From Mycobacterium barrassiae (GTDB lineage Bacteria > Actinomycetota > Actinomycetes > Mycobacteriales > Mycobacteriaceae): a DNA stretch of 64,000 bases. Position numbers and translations under genes: made by a program. Positions 36,941-45,197 of this stretch are shown one piece after another; the first letter of the stretch is position 1, and every line of letters begins with the position of its first letter. Below the pieces are notes generated by a model. The model saw only the letters and a list, made by a program, of their open reading frames with translations, was not told where the DNA came from and made no database searches. The stretch is taken from the NCBI RefSeq assembly GCF_025822765.1, contig NZ_JACKUK010000023.1, positions 124,001-188,000 on the forward strand. The letters are read 5' to 3'.

Positions 36941-37726
36941 ATGGAGGCAGGCGGGTCGGAAGTGAAAGAGGTCGATCCGACTCCGGGGTCCGTACCGATG
37001 GTCTCGATGGAGGGTGTCAACAAGCACTTCGGCAGCCTTCATGTGCTCAAGGACATCAACCTGAAGGTGGACCGTGGGCAGGTCATCGTCGTGCTTGGTC
37101 CGTCCGGGTCGGGAAAGTCGACGCTGTGCCGCACCATCAATCGTCTGGAGACCATCGATTCGGGCACGATCGCGATCGACGGTGAGGTGCTGCCGGCCGA
37201 GGGCAAGAAGCTGGCGCAACTGCGGTCCGACGTCGGCATGGTGTTCCAGTCGTTCAACCTGTTCGCGCACAAGACAATCCTCGAGAACGTGACGCTGGCG
37301 CCGATGAAGGTGCGCAAGGTGTCCAAGGACAAGGCCCGCGAAACGGCGATGTCATTGCTGGAACGGGTCGGGGTCGCCAATCAGGCCGACAAGTACCCGG
37401 CGCAGTTGTCGGGCGGTCAACAGCAGCGGGTGGCCATCGCACGGTCGCTGGCGATGAATCCCAAGGTGATGCTGTTCGACGAGCCCACCAGCGCGTTGGA
37501 CCCCGAGATGATCAACGAAGTCCTCAACGTCATGACCTCCCTCGCGAAGGAGGGCATGACGATGGTCGTCGTGACCCACGAGATGGGTTTCGCGCGCGGG
37601 GCGGCCAACCGCGTTGTGTTCATGGCTGACGGCGCGATCGTCGAATCCGCTGAACCGACCGAGTTCTTCACCAACCCACAGACCGACCGCGCCAAAGATT
37701 TTCTCTCCAAGATTCTCAAGCACTGA
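36941..37726 (+). CDS. gluA: Glutamate/glutamine-type ABC transporter ATP-binding protein
   Basis: 261 residues from ATG at 36941 (a GTG seven codons later is an alternative). Walker [11 protein letters not shown]-loop VFQSFNLF, signature [14 protein letters not shown], Walker B VMLFDEP and H-loop VVTHE are all present, in the polar amino-acid (GlnQ/GluA) subfamily. It drives uptake with the three downstream genes. The operon resembles corynebacterial gluABCD. It is not present between miaB and recX in Mtb. Confidence 0.93.
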   Translation: MEAGGSEVKEVDPTPGSVPMVSMEGVNKHFGSLHVLKDINLKVDRGQVIVVLGPSGSGKSTLCRTINRLETIDSGTIAIDGEVLPAEGKKLAQLRSDVGMVFQSFNLFAHKTILENVTLAPMKVRKVSKDKARETAMSLLERVGVANQADKYPAQLSGGQQQRVAIARSLAMNPKVMLFDEPTSALDPEMINEVLNVMTSLAKEGMTMVVVTHEMGFARGAANRVVFMADGAIVESAEPTEFFTNPQTDRAKDFLSKILKH

Positions 37727-37743
37727 TTCGAAAGGAACCATCT

Positions 37744-38556
37744 ATGCAATCCATTTCGAAGCGCGTCTTGGGCGCGATAGCACTTGCTATCGCACTGCCC
37801 TTTGCGGCAACCGCATGCGGCGGCGGCGACAGCGGCGACACGATCGTCATCGGAACGAAGTTCGACCAGCCGGGTCTCGGACTGAAGAATCCCGACGGCA
37901 CCATGAGCGGCTTCGACGTGGACGTCGCTAAGTTCGTCGCCAAGGAACTCGGCTATAGCGAAGACAAGATCGAGTGGAAGGAAGCGCCGTCGGCGCAACG
38001 CGAGACACTCATCCAGAACGGCCAGGTGGAGTTCATCGTCGCGACCTACTCGATCACCGACTCCCGCAAGGAGAAGGTGTCGTTCGCCGGGCCATATCTG
38101 ATCACCGGCCAGAGCCTGCTGGTGCGCGAAGACAACACCGACATCACGGGTGAGGCCTCGCTGCAGAACAACAAGAAGCTGTGCTCGGTGTCGGGTTCGA
38201 CTCCGGCGCAACGCATCAAGGACAAGTACCCCGGTGTGCAGCTGCAGCAGTACGACACCTATTCGGCGTGCATCGAGGCCCTCAAGAACGGCGCGGTGGA
38301 CGCCGTCACCACCGACGAGGTCATCCTCGCCGGCTACGCCGCGCAGACACCCGGCGTCTTCAAGCTCGTCGGCGGGACGTTCTCCGAGGAGCGCTACGGC
38401 ATCGGCCTGAAGAAGGGCGACACCGAACTACAGAAGAAGATCAACGACGCCATCGTGAAGATGGAGAACGACGGCGCCTGGAAGAAGGCGTGGGACGACA
38501 ACCTCGGTCCCGCAGGCATCCCGGCTCCTCAGCCGCCGAAGATCGACCAGACCTAG
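37744..38556 (+). CDS. gluB: Glutamate-type solute-binding lipoprotein
   Basis: 270 residues. Signal peptide with lipobox ATAC (Cys about 25), then the family-3 amino-acid-binding fold: IGTKFDQPGLGLKNPDG, GFDVDVAKFVAKELGY, FIVATYSITDSRKEKVSFAGPY. Two extra cysteines (KKLCSVSG and YSACIEAL) may form a disulfide. It should bind Glu, Gln or Asp outside the membrane. It lies 17 bases after the ATPase gene, with a GAAAGGA ribosome site. Confidence 0.92.
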   Translation: MQSISKRVLGAIALAIALPFAATACGGGDSGDTIVIGTKFDQPGLGLKNPDGTMSGFDVDVAKFVAKELGYSEDKIEWKEAPSAQRETLIQNGQVEFIVATYSITDSRKEKVSFAGPYLITGQSLLVREDNTDITGEASLQNNKKLCSVSGSTPAQRIKDKYPGVQLQQYDTYSACIEALKNGAVDAVTTDEVILAGYAAQTPGVFKLVGGTFSEERYGIGLKKGDTELQKKINDAIVKMENDGAWKKAWDDNLGPAGIPAPQPPKIDQT

Positions 38557-38610
38557 ACGGGCGAAAACCCAAGGGAGCCTGAAGAGCCCGAGAGAACCTA
38601 GGAAGATTCA

Positions 38611-39291
38611 GTGGAGGTCTTCACCGAGTACCGCGCCCAGATTTTCGAGGCATTCTGGACCACGATCCAGCTGACGGTCTTCTCCGCCATCGGCGCCTTG
38701 ATTCTCGGCACGTTGCTGGCGGCGATGCGGCTGTCGCCGGTACCGATGCTGAACTGGGTCGGCACGGCGTACGTCAACGTGGTCCGAAACACCCCGCTGA
38801 CGCTGATCATCCTGTTCTGTTCGTTCGGGTTGTCGCAGACATTGGGGATCACGCTGGTCGACCGGAACTCGCCGACCTCCATCGACGACAGCAACTTTCG
38901 GCTCGCGGTGCTCGGGTTCACGGTCTACACCGCGGCTTTCGTGTGTGAAACGGTGCGGTCGGGCGTCAACACCGTGCCGCTGGGCCAAGCCGAGGCGGCC
39001 CGCTCGCTGGGCCTGACGTTCGGCCAGAATCTGCGGATCATCCTGCTGCCGCAGGCGTTTCGCTCGGTGATCATCCCGCTGGGTTCGGTGCTGATCGCGC
39101 TGACGAAGAACACCACCATCGCCTCGGCGATCGGCGTGGCCGAAGCCGCCCTGTTGATGAAGGAGATGATCGAGAACACCGCGGCGCTGATGACGATTGG
39201 TGTCATCTTCGCGGCGGGATTCGTCATCCTCACGCTGCCGACGGGTCTGTTCTTCGGGTGGCTGGGCAAGCGAATGGCGGTGGCACGGTGA
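38611..39291 (+). CDS. gluC: Glutamate-type ABC permease subunit (first)
   Basis: 226 residues from GTG at 38611 with about five membrane helices. The permease EAA loop is EAARSLGLTFGQNLRIILLPQAF, where the ATPase docks. The protein belongs to the HisM/GlnP family that forms a heterodimer with the second permease. The preceding 54 bases hold no clear secondary structure. The operon order (ATPase, binding protein, permease, permease) fits the corynebacterial glu genes. Confidence 0.92.
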   Translation: MEVFTEYRAQIFEAFWTTIQLTVFSAIGALILGTLLAAMRLSPVPMLNWVGTAYVNVVRNTPLTLIILFCSFGLSQTLGITLVDRNSPTSIDDSNFRLAVLGFTVYTAAFVCETVRSGVNTVPLGQAEAARSLGLTFGQNLRIILLPQAFRSVIIPLGSVLIALTKNTTIASAIGVAEAALLMKEMIENTAALMTIGVIFAAGFVILTLPTGLFFGWLGKRMAVAR

Positions 39292-39319
39292 CCGGAGCCA
39301 ACGAGAAGAACGGGCAGCC

Positions 39320-40210
39320 ATGAGTTCGGCATCGGTGCTCTTCGACGCGCCCGGCCCCCGTGCGCGGGTACGCAACCGGATCGTCACGGTGGTCACCCTG
39401 GTGGCCCTGCTACTCATCGCCTGGGTGGTGTACTCGCGACTGCAGGCACGAGGACAGCTCACCGCGGCGAAGTGGGAGCCGTTCCTGACGGCGAATCTGT
39501 GGAAGACGTACATCCTTCCCGGCGTGGAGGGCACGCTGACGGCCGCCGCAGTGTCGATCGTGCTGGCGTTGGTGCTGGGCTTCGCATTGGGTGTGGGACG
39601 GATGTCCACGCACCCGGCGATCCGGTGGCCGGCTGCGGTATTCGTGGAGTTCTTCCGTGCGGTGCCCGTGCTGGTGATGATGATCTTCGCGTACTTCCTG
39701 TACGCGATGTACGACGTGTTCCCGTCCAGACAACTGGCACTGGCGGGCGTCATCACCGGTCTGACGCTCTACAACGGCGCGGTCATCGCCGAGATCGTCC
39801 GGGCCGGGGTCAATGCGCTGCCACGCGGACAGTCCGAAGCAGCATCGGCACTCGGATTGCGGTGGGGCCAGACGATGCGCTCGATCCTGCTGCCGCAGGC
39901 GATCACGTCGATGCTGCCGGTGCTCATCTCGCAGCTGGTCGTCGTGCTGAAGGACACCGCGATCGGCTACCAGATCACCTTCCTGGAGATGGTGCGCCAA
40001 GGTACCCAGGTCGGCGCCGCCTACGGGAACTACATCCCCGCGCTGATCGTCATCGCCATCCTGATGATCGCGGTCAACTTCAGTCTCGGATACTTCGCGA
40101 CCTGGCTCGAGGGACGACTACGACGCTCGCGCCGCGGTCCGGCGCCGATGCACGCCGATGAACCCGTCAATCAAGGCGCCTTCGGGGCCGGCGCCGGCGG
40201 CACCATCTAG
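39320..40210 (+). CDS. gluD: Glutamate-type ABC permease subunit (second)
   Basis: 296 residues from ATG at 39320. N-terminal helix (about 20-40), then the permease domain with EAA loop EAASALGLRWGQTMRSILLPQAI. It pairs with the upstream permease. The in-frame stretch before 39320 overlaps the upstream gene and is Arg/Ser-rich, so it is excluded. Its stop overlaps the convergent LLM oxidoreductase stop in CTAG. Confidence 0.91.
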   Translation: MSSASVLFDAPGPRARVRNRIVTVVTLVALLLIAWVVYSRLQARGQLTAAKWEPFLTANLWKTYILPGVEGTLTAAAVSIVLALVLGFALGVGRMSTHPAIRWPAAVFVEFFRAVPVLVMMIFAYFLYAMYDVFPSRQLALAGVITGLTLYNGAVIAEIVRAGVNALPRGQSEAASALGLRWGQTMRSILLPQAITSMLPVLISQLVVVLKDTAIGYQITFLEMVRQGTQVGAAYGNYIPALIVIAILMIAVNFSLGYFATWLEGRLRRSRRGPAPMHADEPVNQGAFGAGAGGTI

Positions 40211-41031
40211 ATCAAGGCGGCGCACCGCTCCAACTGTTCAGCCGTGGGCGGCTGATAGAACGACAGCACCGCGTGTTCGCAGCCGACGCTTTTGAGCTCG
40301 GGCAGGCGGGCGAGTTGCTCGTCGAGGTGCCCCTCCACGGCGGGTTGGATGAACAGCTGTATCGAGCGCCGGATCTCTGCCGGATCGCGGCCGACTTCGG
40401 CACACGCTTCGTCGAGTAGGGCGCTGGTCTTCGTCCACGCCGCGACGTCGCCGTGACTCGGGACATTCGATTCGTCGGCGTGACGGGCAATGACGCGCAA
40501 CATCTTTGGCTTCTCGCCGCCGACGACGATCGGCGGATGCGGCTTCTGGAGCGGCTTCGGGTTGGCGAGCGCCTCGCGCAACTGATAGTGACGACCTTCG
40601 AAAGTGACGGTGTCCTCGGTCCACAATCGCCGGATGATGGTGAGCGCCTCGTCGAGCATCTCCACCCGCACCCCCGCGCTCGGGAACTCGAGGCCGTAGC
40701 CGCGGTGCTCCTCCTCGTGCCAGCCGGCGCCCAGTCCGAAATCCAGTCGCCCACCGCTGATGTGGTCGACCGTCACCGCCATCTTCGCCAGCACCGCCGG
40801 GTTGCGGTATGTGACGCCGGTGACCATGCAGCCGACCCGGGCACGAGACACCACGCTGGCCATGGCCGCCAACGATGTCCACCCCTCGTAGGTCGGATCC
40901 GACAGGTCTGCCAACCCGTAGAAGTGGTCGTAATTCGCGATCGAGTGAAACCCGAGCTCGTCGGCCCTCGACCAGAACTCGTGCAGCACCGGGTAGTCGA
41001 ACGTCGGGGCGATCTTGGCCGAAAGCAGCAT
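40207..41031 (-). CDS. LLM-class F420-dependent oxidoreductase
   Basis: 274 residues of the luciferase-like monooxygenase TIM-barrel: MLLSAKIAPTFDYPVLHEFW, ANYDHFYGL, GVTYRNPAVLAKMAVTVDHISGGR, then LGAGWHEEEHRGYG. These fit mycobacterial enzymes that use coenzyme F420 for hydride transfer; substrate unknown. It sits between the importer and recX, 33 bases after recX on the same strand. No equivalent in Mtb at this place. Confidence 0.86.
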   Translation of the reverse strand: MLLSAKIAPTFDYPVLHEFWSRADELGFHSIANYDHFYGLADLSDPTYEGWTSLAAMASVVSRARVGCMVTGVTYRNPAVLAKMAVTVDHISGGRLDFGLGAGWHEEEHRGYGLEFPSAGVRVEMLDEALTIIRRLWTEDTVTFEGRHYQLREALANPKPLQKPHPPIVVGGEKPKMLRVIARHADESNVPSHGDVAAWTKTSALLDEACAEVGRDPAEIRRSIQLFIQPAVEGHLDEQLARLPELKSVGCEHAVLSFYQPPTAEQLERCAALI

Positions 41032-41064
41032 CTGCGCAACCTACCTCGCGCCCGCCCTCCGCCG

Positions 41065-41586
41065 TCACACCGAGCGGCGCTCCCGTTCACTGGCCAACTC
41101 GACGCTGACGACATCGAACGCCATCGACTGGTGGTAGCCCCGGCGGGCCAACATCCCGACGAGCCTGCGCATCACCTTGGCGTCGTCGTCGCCGGCGAGC
41201 GTTTCGCGGCGCAGCTTGTCGCGGACCAACTGCTCGGCGCGCTGACGTTCGGCGCCCGCGTCGATCCCGGCCAGCGCCGCGCTGATCACCTCGTCGTCGA
41301 CGCCCTTGTTGCGCAACTCGGCGGCCAAGGCGCGCTTGCCTTTCCCCGCGTTGAGGCGCCGCGAGCGAACCCACTGTTCGGCGAAGTCCGCGTCATCAAC
41401 CAACCCGACATGCGCCAACCGGTCGAGCACTCTGGTGCTGACATCGTCGGGGTAACCCCGCTTGGCCAGCTGCGCCTCCAGTTCGGCGCGGGTGCGTGCC
41501 CTCGCGGTGAGCAGACGCAGACACAACGCCCGCGCCTGCTCCTCGCGAGATGCCTCAGAAGTCGACCGGGGCGGGCAGTACGTCAT
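41065..41586 (-). CDS. recX: RecA modulator RecX
   Basis: 173 residues, built of three-helix repeats ([57 protein letters not shown]). RecX limits RecA filament growth and activity. The start at 41586 lies inside recA, 32 bases before its stop (41555), the same overlapping arrangement as in Mtb and other actinobacteria. It is therefore translated from the recA message. Confidence 0.95.
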   Translation of the reverse strand: MTYCPPRSTSEASREEQARALCLRLLTARARTRAELEAQLAKRGYPDDVSTRVLDRLAHVGLVDDADFAEQWVRSRRLNAGKGKRALAAELRNKGVDDEVISAALAGIDAGAERQRAEQLVRDKLRRETLAGDDDAKVMRRLVGMLARRGYHQSMAFDVVSVELASERERRSV

Positions 41587-43708
41587 CTATCGAGCCATCG
41601 GACAAGTCAGCGGTCACCACGGCACCGATACCGAGCTTTTCCTTGATCTTCTTCTCGATCTCGTTGGCCACGTCGACGTTCTCCAGCAGGAAGTTGCGGG
41701 CGTTCTCCTTGCCCTGGCCCAGCTGTTCGCCCTCGTAGGTGAACCAGGACCCGGACTTACGGATGAAGCCCTGCTCGACACCCATGTCGATGAGCGAGCC
41801 TTCCTTGCTGATGCCCTTGCCGTAGAGGATGTCGAACTCCGCCTGCTTGAACGGCGGCGACACCTTGTTCTTGACGACCTTCACCCGGGTGCGGTTGCCC
41901 ACCGCGTCGGTGCCGTCCTTGAGGGTCTCGATTCGCCTGACGTCCAACCGGACCGAGGCGTAGAACTTCAACGCCTTTCCGCCCGTCGTCGTTTCGGGCG
42001 AATTATGCACCATAACGCCGTCGACGAAATAGTTGTGGTTGCCCTCGACCTCGATGTCGTAACGATTCATCGATCGAGTGTGCGGCTTGACATGGACGTC
42101 GAGGATCCGCGCGGGCACCAGTCTCTGCGTGGGTTCGACAAACTGTGGCGCGACGCTCCCCTTGCCGCGGAAGCGAGGAAGCAGCTTGTACTCCATCGAC
42201 GGGGCCATGTACGGCGCTACCAGTTCCTGGAACTTCGCGGTCGCGGCGGTGGAGAACACGAGCACGGCCTTTCCAGCCGCACCAGCCCGTCGCAACCGCA
42301 CGTCCAGGCCGTGGACGTCGCGCAGGTAATCGCGCAGGTGTGTACGGGTGCCCTCGGTCATCGCCTCGACGCAGATCTCGATGCGGCCGCTGCCGCCGGC
42401 GGTGCGCTCCTGCAAGCCCTTCGACCGGAGAGTGAACGAGCCATCATCCATGTACCAAATCGCCAGCGCCAACGGTGTGAGCGCCTTGAGGTACTCCTCT
42501 GAGAAGAACTTCTTGCCATCACCCAGGTAAACCGCGCGCTGCAACTCAGCCAGCTCGGGCAATGGCGTGAAGTCGACAAACGTCGCGCCCTTGTCATTGA
42601 CCCGGGTGGAGTGCGCGATATTGCCCAGCAGTTCTGTCTTCCACTGCAAGTAATCAACTTGCTTGGCACCGTGTCCCATGCGGAACCGCATGCCGTTACG
42701 GTCTCGCCGATTGGGCGACAGGTTGCCATCACCCATCAACGAGCCGAGCACGACCTGGAACTGCTGATCACTGAGACGGTGCGGCTCTGCTGCCATCACC
42801 CGATCGCCGACGATGAGATCGCCCGCCTCCCGCCAGCCGCCGGGTGTACGGATCAGGTGATTCGGGGTTGCCGCAAACTGGGACTTTCCATTGCCGCTCG
42901 ACTTCTCGACGGTGAACTGGAGGAACTGCTCGGCGGGACCGTTGTTGAACCAGTTCACCACCTTGCGAGGTACGACCCGGTCGGTATCGGGGTCGTAGGA
43001 AAGGACCTCCACGTCCATCTTCTGGTTGACGATCTTGCCGATCTTCTCGGTGGTGCCGTCAGCCAACTGGACCCGCGTGCTGTAGTTGAAGCACCCGAAC
43101 ATCACGCCGATCTTCTCGCGGAGCTGGTTGATGAAGATCGCGGTGGTGCCCGAGTTATTCAGGGCGCCAGTCATTTTCCGCAGTGCCTGGCTCATCAACC
43201 GGGCCTGCAGGCCGACGTGGCTGTCCCCCATCTCACCTTCGATCTCCGCCCGCGGCACCAGCGCGGCCACCGAGTCGATGACCAGGATGTCGAGCGCGCC
43301 GGAGCGGATCAGCATGTCGGCGATCTCCAGCGCCTGCTCACCGGTGTCGGGCTGCGACACCAGCAGCGAGTCGGTGTCGACACCCAACTTCTGGGCGTAG
43401 TCCGGGTCCAGCGCGTGCTCGGCGTCGATGAACGCCGCGATGCCGCCCGCGGCCTGCGCATTGGCGACCGCGTGCAGGGCGACGGTGGTCTTACCCGACG
43501 ACTCCGGGCCGTAGATCTCGATGACCCGCCCGCGCGGCAGGCCCCCGATCCCGAGCGCCACATCGAGAGCGATCGAACCGGTGGGGATGACGGAGATGGG
43601 CTGGCGGACCTCTTCGCCGAGGCGCATCACCGAGCCTTTACCGAAGCTCTTGTCGATCTGTGCGAGCGCCAGCTCGAGGGCTTTCTCGCGGTCAGGGGCC
43701 TGCGTCAT
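41555..43708 (-). CDS. recA: RecA precursor with in-frame intein
   Basis: A 717-residue precursor giving RecA of about 353 residues after protein splicing. N-extein residues 1-205 contain the Walker [10 protein letters not shown] (67-75) and the LVIDSVAAL Walker B region; residues 206-569 are the intein; the C-extein begins SPETTTGG. RecA promotes recombination and LexA self-cleavage. The ATG at 43708 starts the protein like other mycobacterial RecA proteins ([12 protein letters not shown]); the open frame upstream is not coding. The Mtb intein site is unoccupied here and reads KNKVSPPF. recX overlaps the end. Confidence 0.98.
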   Translation of the reverse strand: MTQAPDREKALELALAQIDKSFGKGSVMRLGEEVRQPISVIPTGSIALDVALGIGGLPRGRVIEIYGPESSGKTTVALHAVANAQAAGGIAAFIDAEHALDPDYAQKLGVDTDSLLVSQPDTGEQALEIADMLIRSGALDILVIDSVAALVPRAEIEGEMGDSHVGLQARLMSQALRKMTGALNNSGTTAIFINQLREKIGVMFGCFNYSTRVQLADGTTEKIGKIVNQKMDVEVLSYDPDTDRVVPRKVVNWFNNGPAEQFLQFTVEKSSGNGKSQFAATPNHLIRTPGGWREAGDLIVGDRVMAAEPHRLSDQQFQVVLGSLMGDGNLSPNRRDRNGMRFRMGHGAKQVDYLQWKTELLGNIAHSTRVNDKGATFVDFTPLPELAELQRAVYLGDGKKFFSEEYLKALTPLALAIWYMDDGSFTLRSKGLQERTAGGSGRIEICVEAMTEGTRTHLRDYLRDVHGLDVRLRRAGAAGKAVLVFSTAATAKFQELVAPYMAPSMEYKLLPRFRGKGSVAPQFVEPTQRLVPARILDVHVKPHTRSMNRYDIEVEGNHNYFVDGVMVHNSPETTTGGKALKFYASVRLDVRRIETLKDGTDAVGNRTRVKVVKNKVSPPFKQAEFDILYGKGISKEGSLIDMGVEQGFIRKSGSWFTYEGEQLGQGKENARNFLLENVDVANEIEKKIKEKLGIGAVVTADLSDGSIDDVLPAPVDF
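42002..43093 (-). other. RecA intein with LAGLIDADG homing endonuclease
   Basis: 364 residues inserted between GVMFG and SPETTTGG, the site known from M. leprae RecA. All splicing residues are present: Cys1, block B TPNHL with His79, penultimate His363, terminal Asn364 and Ser as +1. The endonuclease motifs GSLMGDGNL (Asp122) and [10 protein letters not shown] (Asp217) keep both catalytic acids, so the element looks able to splice and to home. Confidence 0.95.
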
Positions 43709-43766
43709 GGGTTCGTCTCCGTCCCTTTTGGTGTTCGGGCGATCGGTTCTCGATCGGTTGGCCGTG

Positions 43767-43789
43767 ACGCTAGAGGTCGGTACCGACAA
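43767..43789 (-). promoter_or_regulatory. PafBC/ClgR-type recA promoter (TTGTCGGT-N9-TAGCGT)
   Basis: Reading leftward, TTGTCGGT (43789-43782) and TAGCGT (43772-43767) fit the LexA-independent mycobacterial damage promoter RecA-NDp, pattern TTGTCRGTG-N8-TANNNT. The recA ATG lies about 50 bases downstream. Confidence 0.75.
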
Positions 43790-43827
43790 GTCGGCGTGAC
43801 CAGCATCCCGCGCTGTTCCCACAGTAG

Positions 43828-43843
43828 ACGAACACCTGTTCGA
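43828..43843. promoter_or_regulatory. SOS box of recA
   Basis: ACGAAC-ACCT-GTTCGA has one mismatch to TCGAAC-N4-GTTCGA. It is 120 bases upstream of recA and about 105 bases upstream of the divergent hypA start. Confidence 0.85.
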
Positions 43844-43947
43844 TTCAAGCTGACACGCCGACGGGTCCGGCTCGCCATGAAAAGAGTGCTCGCCGGAAAA
43901 AGATCCCCGGCATATGGTGGGGTCATCCGGCCCAGATTGGGGCAGAC

Positions 43948-44277
43948 GTGCACGAGATGGCGCTGACGCAGAGTGTTGTCGATGCGGTGTGCGAACACGC
44001 CGCAGGCCGGCGGGTGCACAGCGTGCGGCTCGAAGTCGGGGCGCTGTGTGCCGTCGTCCCCGATGCGATGACGTTCTGTTTCGAACTCGCGACCGAGGGC
44101 ACCGTCGCCGCCGGCGCCAGCCTCGAGGTCGACATGCGTCCCGGCGAGGCGCGCTGTCGCAGCTGCGGCACCAGCTTCGAGCTGAACGACCTGATCTTGT
44201 TATGCCCTTGCGGCAGTGCCGATGTCGATGTGATCGCCGGCCGGGACCTGAAGATCCTCTCGATGGAGGTGAGCTGA
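43948..44277 (+). CDS. hypA: Hydrogenase nickel-incorporation protein HypA
   Basis: 109 residues. It helps deliver nickel to the hydrogenase large subunit with HypB. The N-terminal Ni site M-H-E is intact (His2, Glu3), and a zinc site is formed by Cys70, Cys73, Cys86 and Cys88. GTG at 43948 is required because the Ni site must be at the N-terminus. It is the first gene of the 14-kb hydrogenase cluster, divergent from recA. A possible -10 TATGGT lies at 43913-43918, but no convincing -35 is seen. Confidence 0.95.
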   Translation: MHEMALTQSVVDAVCEHAAGRRVHSVRLEVGALCAVVPDAMTFCFELATEGTVAAGASLEVDMRPGEARCRSCGTSFELNDLILLCPCGSADVDVIAGRDLKILSMEVS

Positions 44278-44279
44278 GC

Positions 44280-45083
44280 ATGTGCGCAACATGTGGCTGC
44301 GGCGACGAGAGCGCGACCATCGCCATGCCTGGAGCGCAGTCCGGGCACTCCCATGATCACCCCCACCCCCACGTCCATCCTCATGACCATCCCCATGATC
44401 ACCCGCACACCGAGACCGTCTCGCTGGAACAGCGGGTGCTCGCCAAGAACGATCTGCTGGCCGAGCAGAACCGGCAATGGCTGGCCGAGCGCGGGATCCT
44501 CGCGTTCAACATCACGAGTTCACCTGGTGCAGGCAAGACCACGCTGCTCGAGCGCACCATTCGCCGCCTCAGGGCACAGCGCGACGTAGGGGTGATCGAA
44601 GGCGACCAGGAGACATTGCTCGACGCTGACCGGATCACCGCCGCTGGAGCGCGCGCAGTGCAGGTCAATACCGGAGCGGGTTGCCACCTCGACGCCGAGA
44701 TGATCGCGCGAGCGCTGCACACCCTGGACCCGGGCAGGGGCTCGTTGCTCTTCATCGAAAATGTGGGAAACCTCGTCTGCCCGGCCCTGTTCGATCTCGG
44801 TGAGCACAGCAAGGTCGTCGTCATCTCGGTGACCGAAGGAACCGACAAGCCGTTGAAGTACCCGCACATGTTCGCCGCGGCGGGCCTGGTGCTCATCAAC
44901 AAGACAGACCTGCTGCCGTATGTCGATTTCGACCTCGATCTCTGTGCGCGCCATGCCCGTTCGGTCAATCCCGACGTCGAGATCGTCCCCGTCTCGGCCA
45001 CCACCGGAGACGGTATGGATGGCTGGTACCGATGGATCGACGCGCGTGCAACCGACCTTCAGCCGTCTCCCACAAAAGTGTGA
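44280..45083 (+). CDS. hypB: Hydrogenase nickel-incorporation GTPase HypB
   Basis: 267 residues. N-terminal high-affinity metal motif C-x2-C-x-C (Cys2, Cys5, Cys7). A His-rich stretch at residues 23-43 has His at every second position (11 His), a nickel store. The SIMIBI-class GTPase domain follows (SPGAGKTT, about 81-88; [12 protein letters not shown]-like metal site; NKTDLL). It provides GTP-dependent nickel delivery. GGAGGTG lies 9 bases before ATG 44280, 2 bases after hypA. Confidence 0.96.
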   Translation: MCATCGCGDESATIAMPGAQSGHSHDHPHPHVHPHDHPHDHPHTETVSLEQRVLAKNDLLAEQNRQWLAERGILAFNITSSPGAGKTTLLERTIRRLRAQRDVGVIEGDQETLLDADRITAAGARAVQVNTGAGCHLDAEMIARALHTLDPGRGSLLFIENVGNLVCPALFDLGEHSKVVVISVTEGTDKPLKYPHMFAAAGLVLINKTDLLPYVDFDLDLCARHARSVNPDVEIVPVSATTGDGMDGWYRWIDARATDLQPSPTKV

Positions 45084-45120
45084 TTGACAACACACTTTGA
45101 CGGGAGTAAACCCAGGTTTA
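45078..45120 (+). promoter_or_regulatory. Candidate internal promoter and operators upstream of hhyS
   Basis: GTGTG-N8-CACAC (45078-45095) contains TGTGA-N6-ACACA, one mismatch from the Crp consensus TGTGA-N6-TCACA. Inside it, TTGACA (45084-45089) is a perfect -35; 17 bases on is TAAACC (45107-45112), a weak -10. The latter lies in the perfect dyad TAAACC-CA-GGTTTA (45107-45120). This 114-base gap is the only sizeable gap in the cluster. Confidence 0.5.
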
Positions 45121-45197
45121 GCGACGCGCAAGTGGGCCGAAAGTCGACTCCTGCGCCGCCAGGGACTCCCAGCCCGGGGTCCCGGAAAGCCGCAAGC

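Noticed and set aside
43828-43843. SOS box acting as the main regulator of hypA
   Set aside because: Position and known biology point to recA; an effect on hypA is only listed as a question.
43709-44326. In-frame upstream extension of recA of about 200 residues
   Set aside because: It runs through the SOS box and promoter and over hypA, and is Arg/Ser-rich; all RecA proteins start near MTQAPDREK.
45084-45197. TTG start for HhyS directly after the hypB stop, adding 38 residues
   Set aside because: The extra codons lack the GC-rich third positions of the neighbours and overlap a TTGACA/dyad region; kept only as an alternative.
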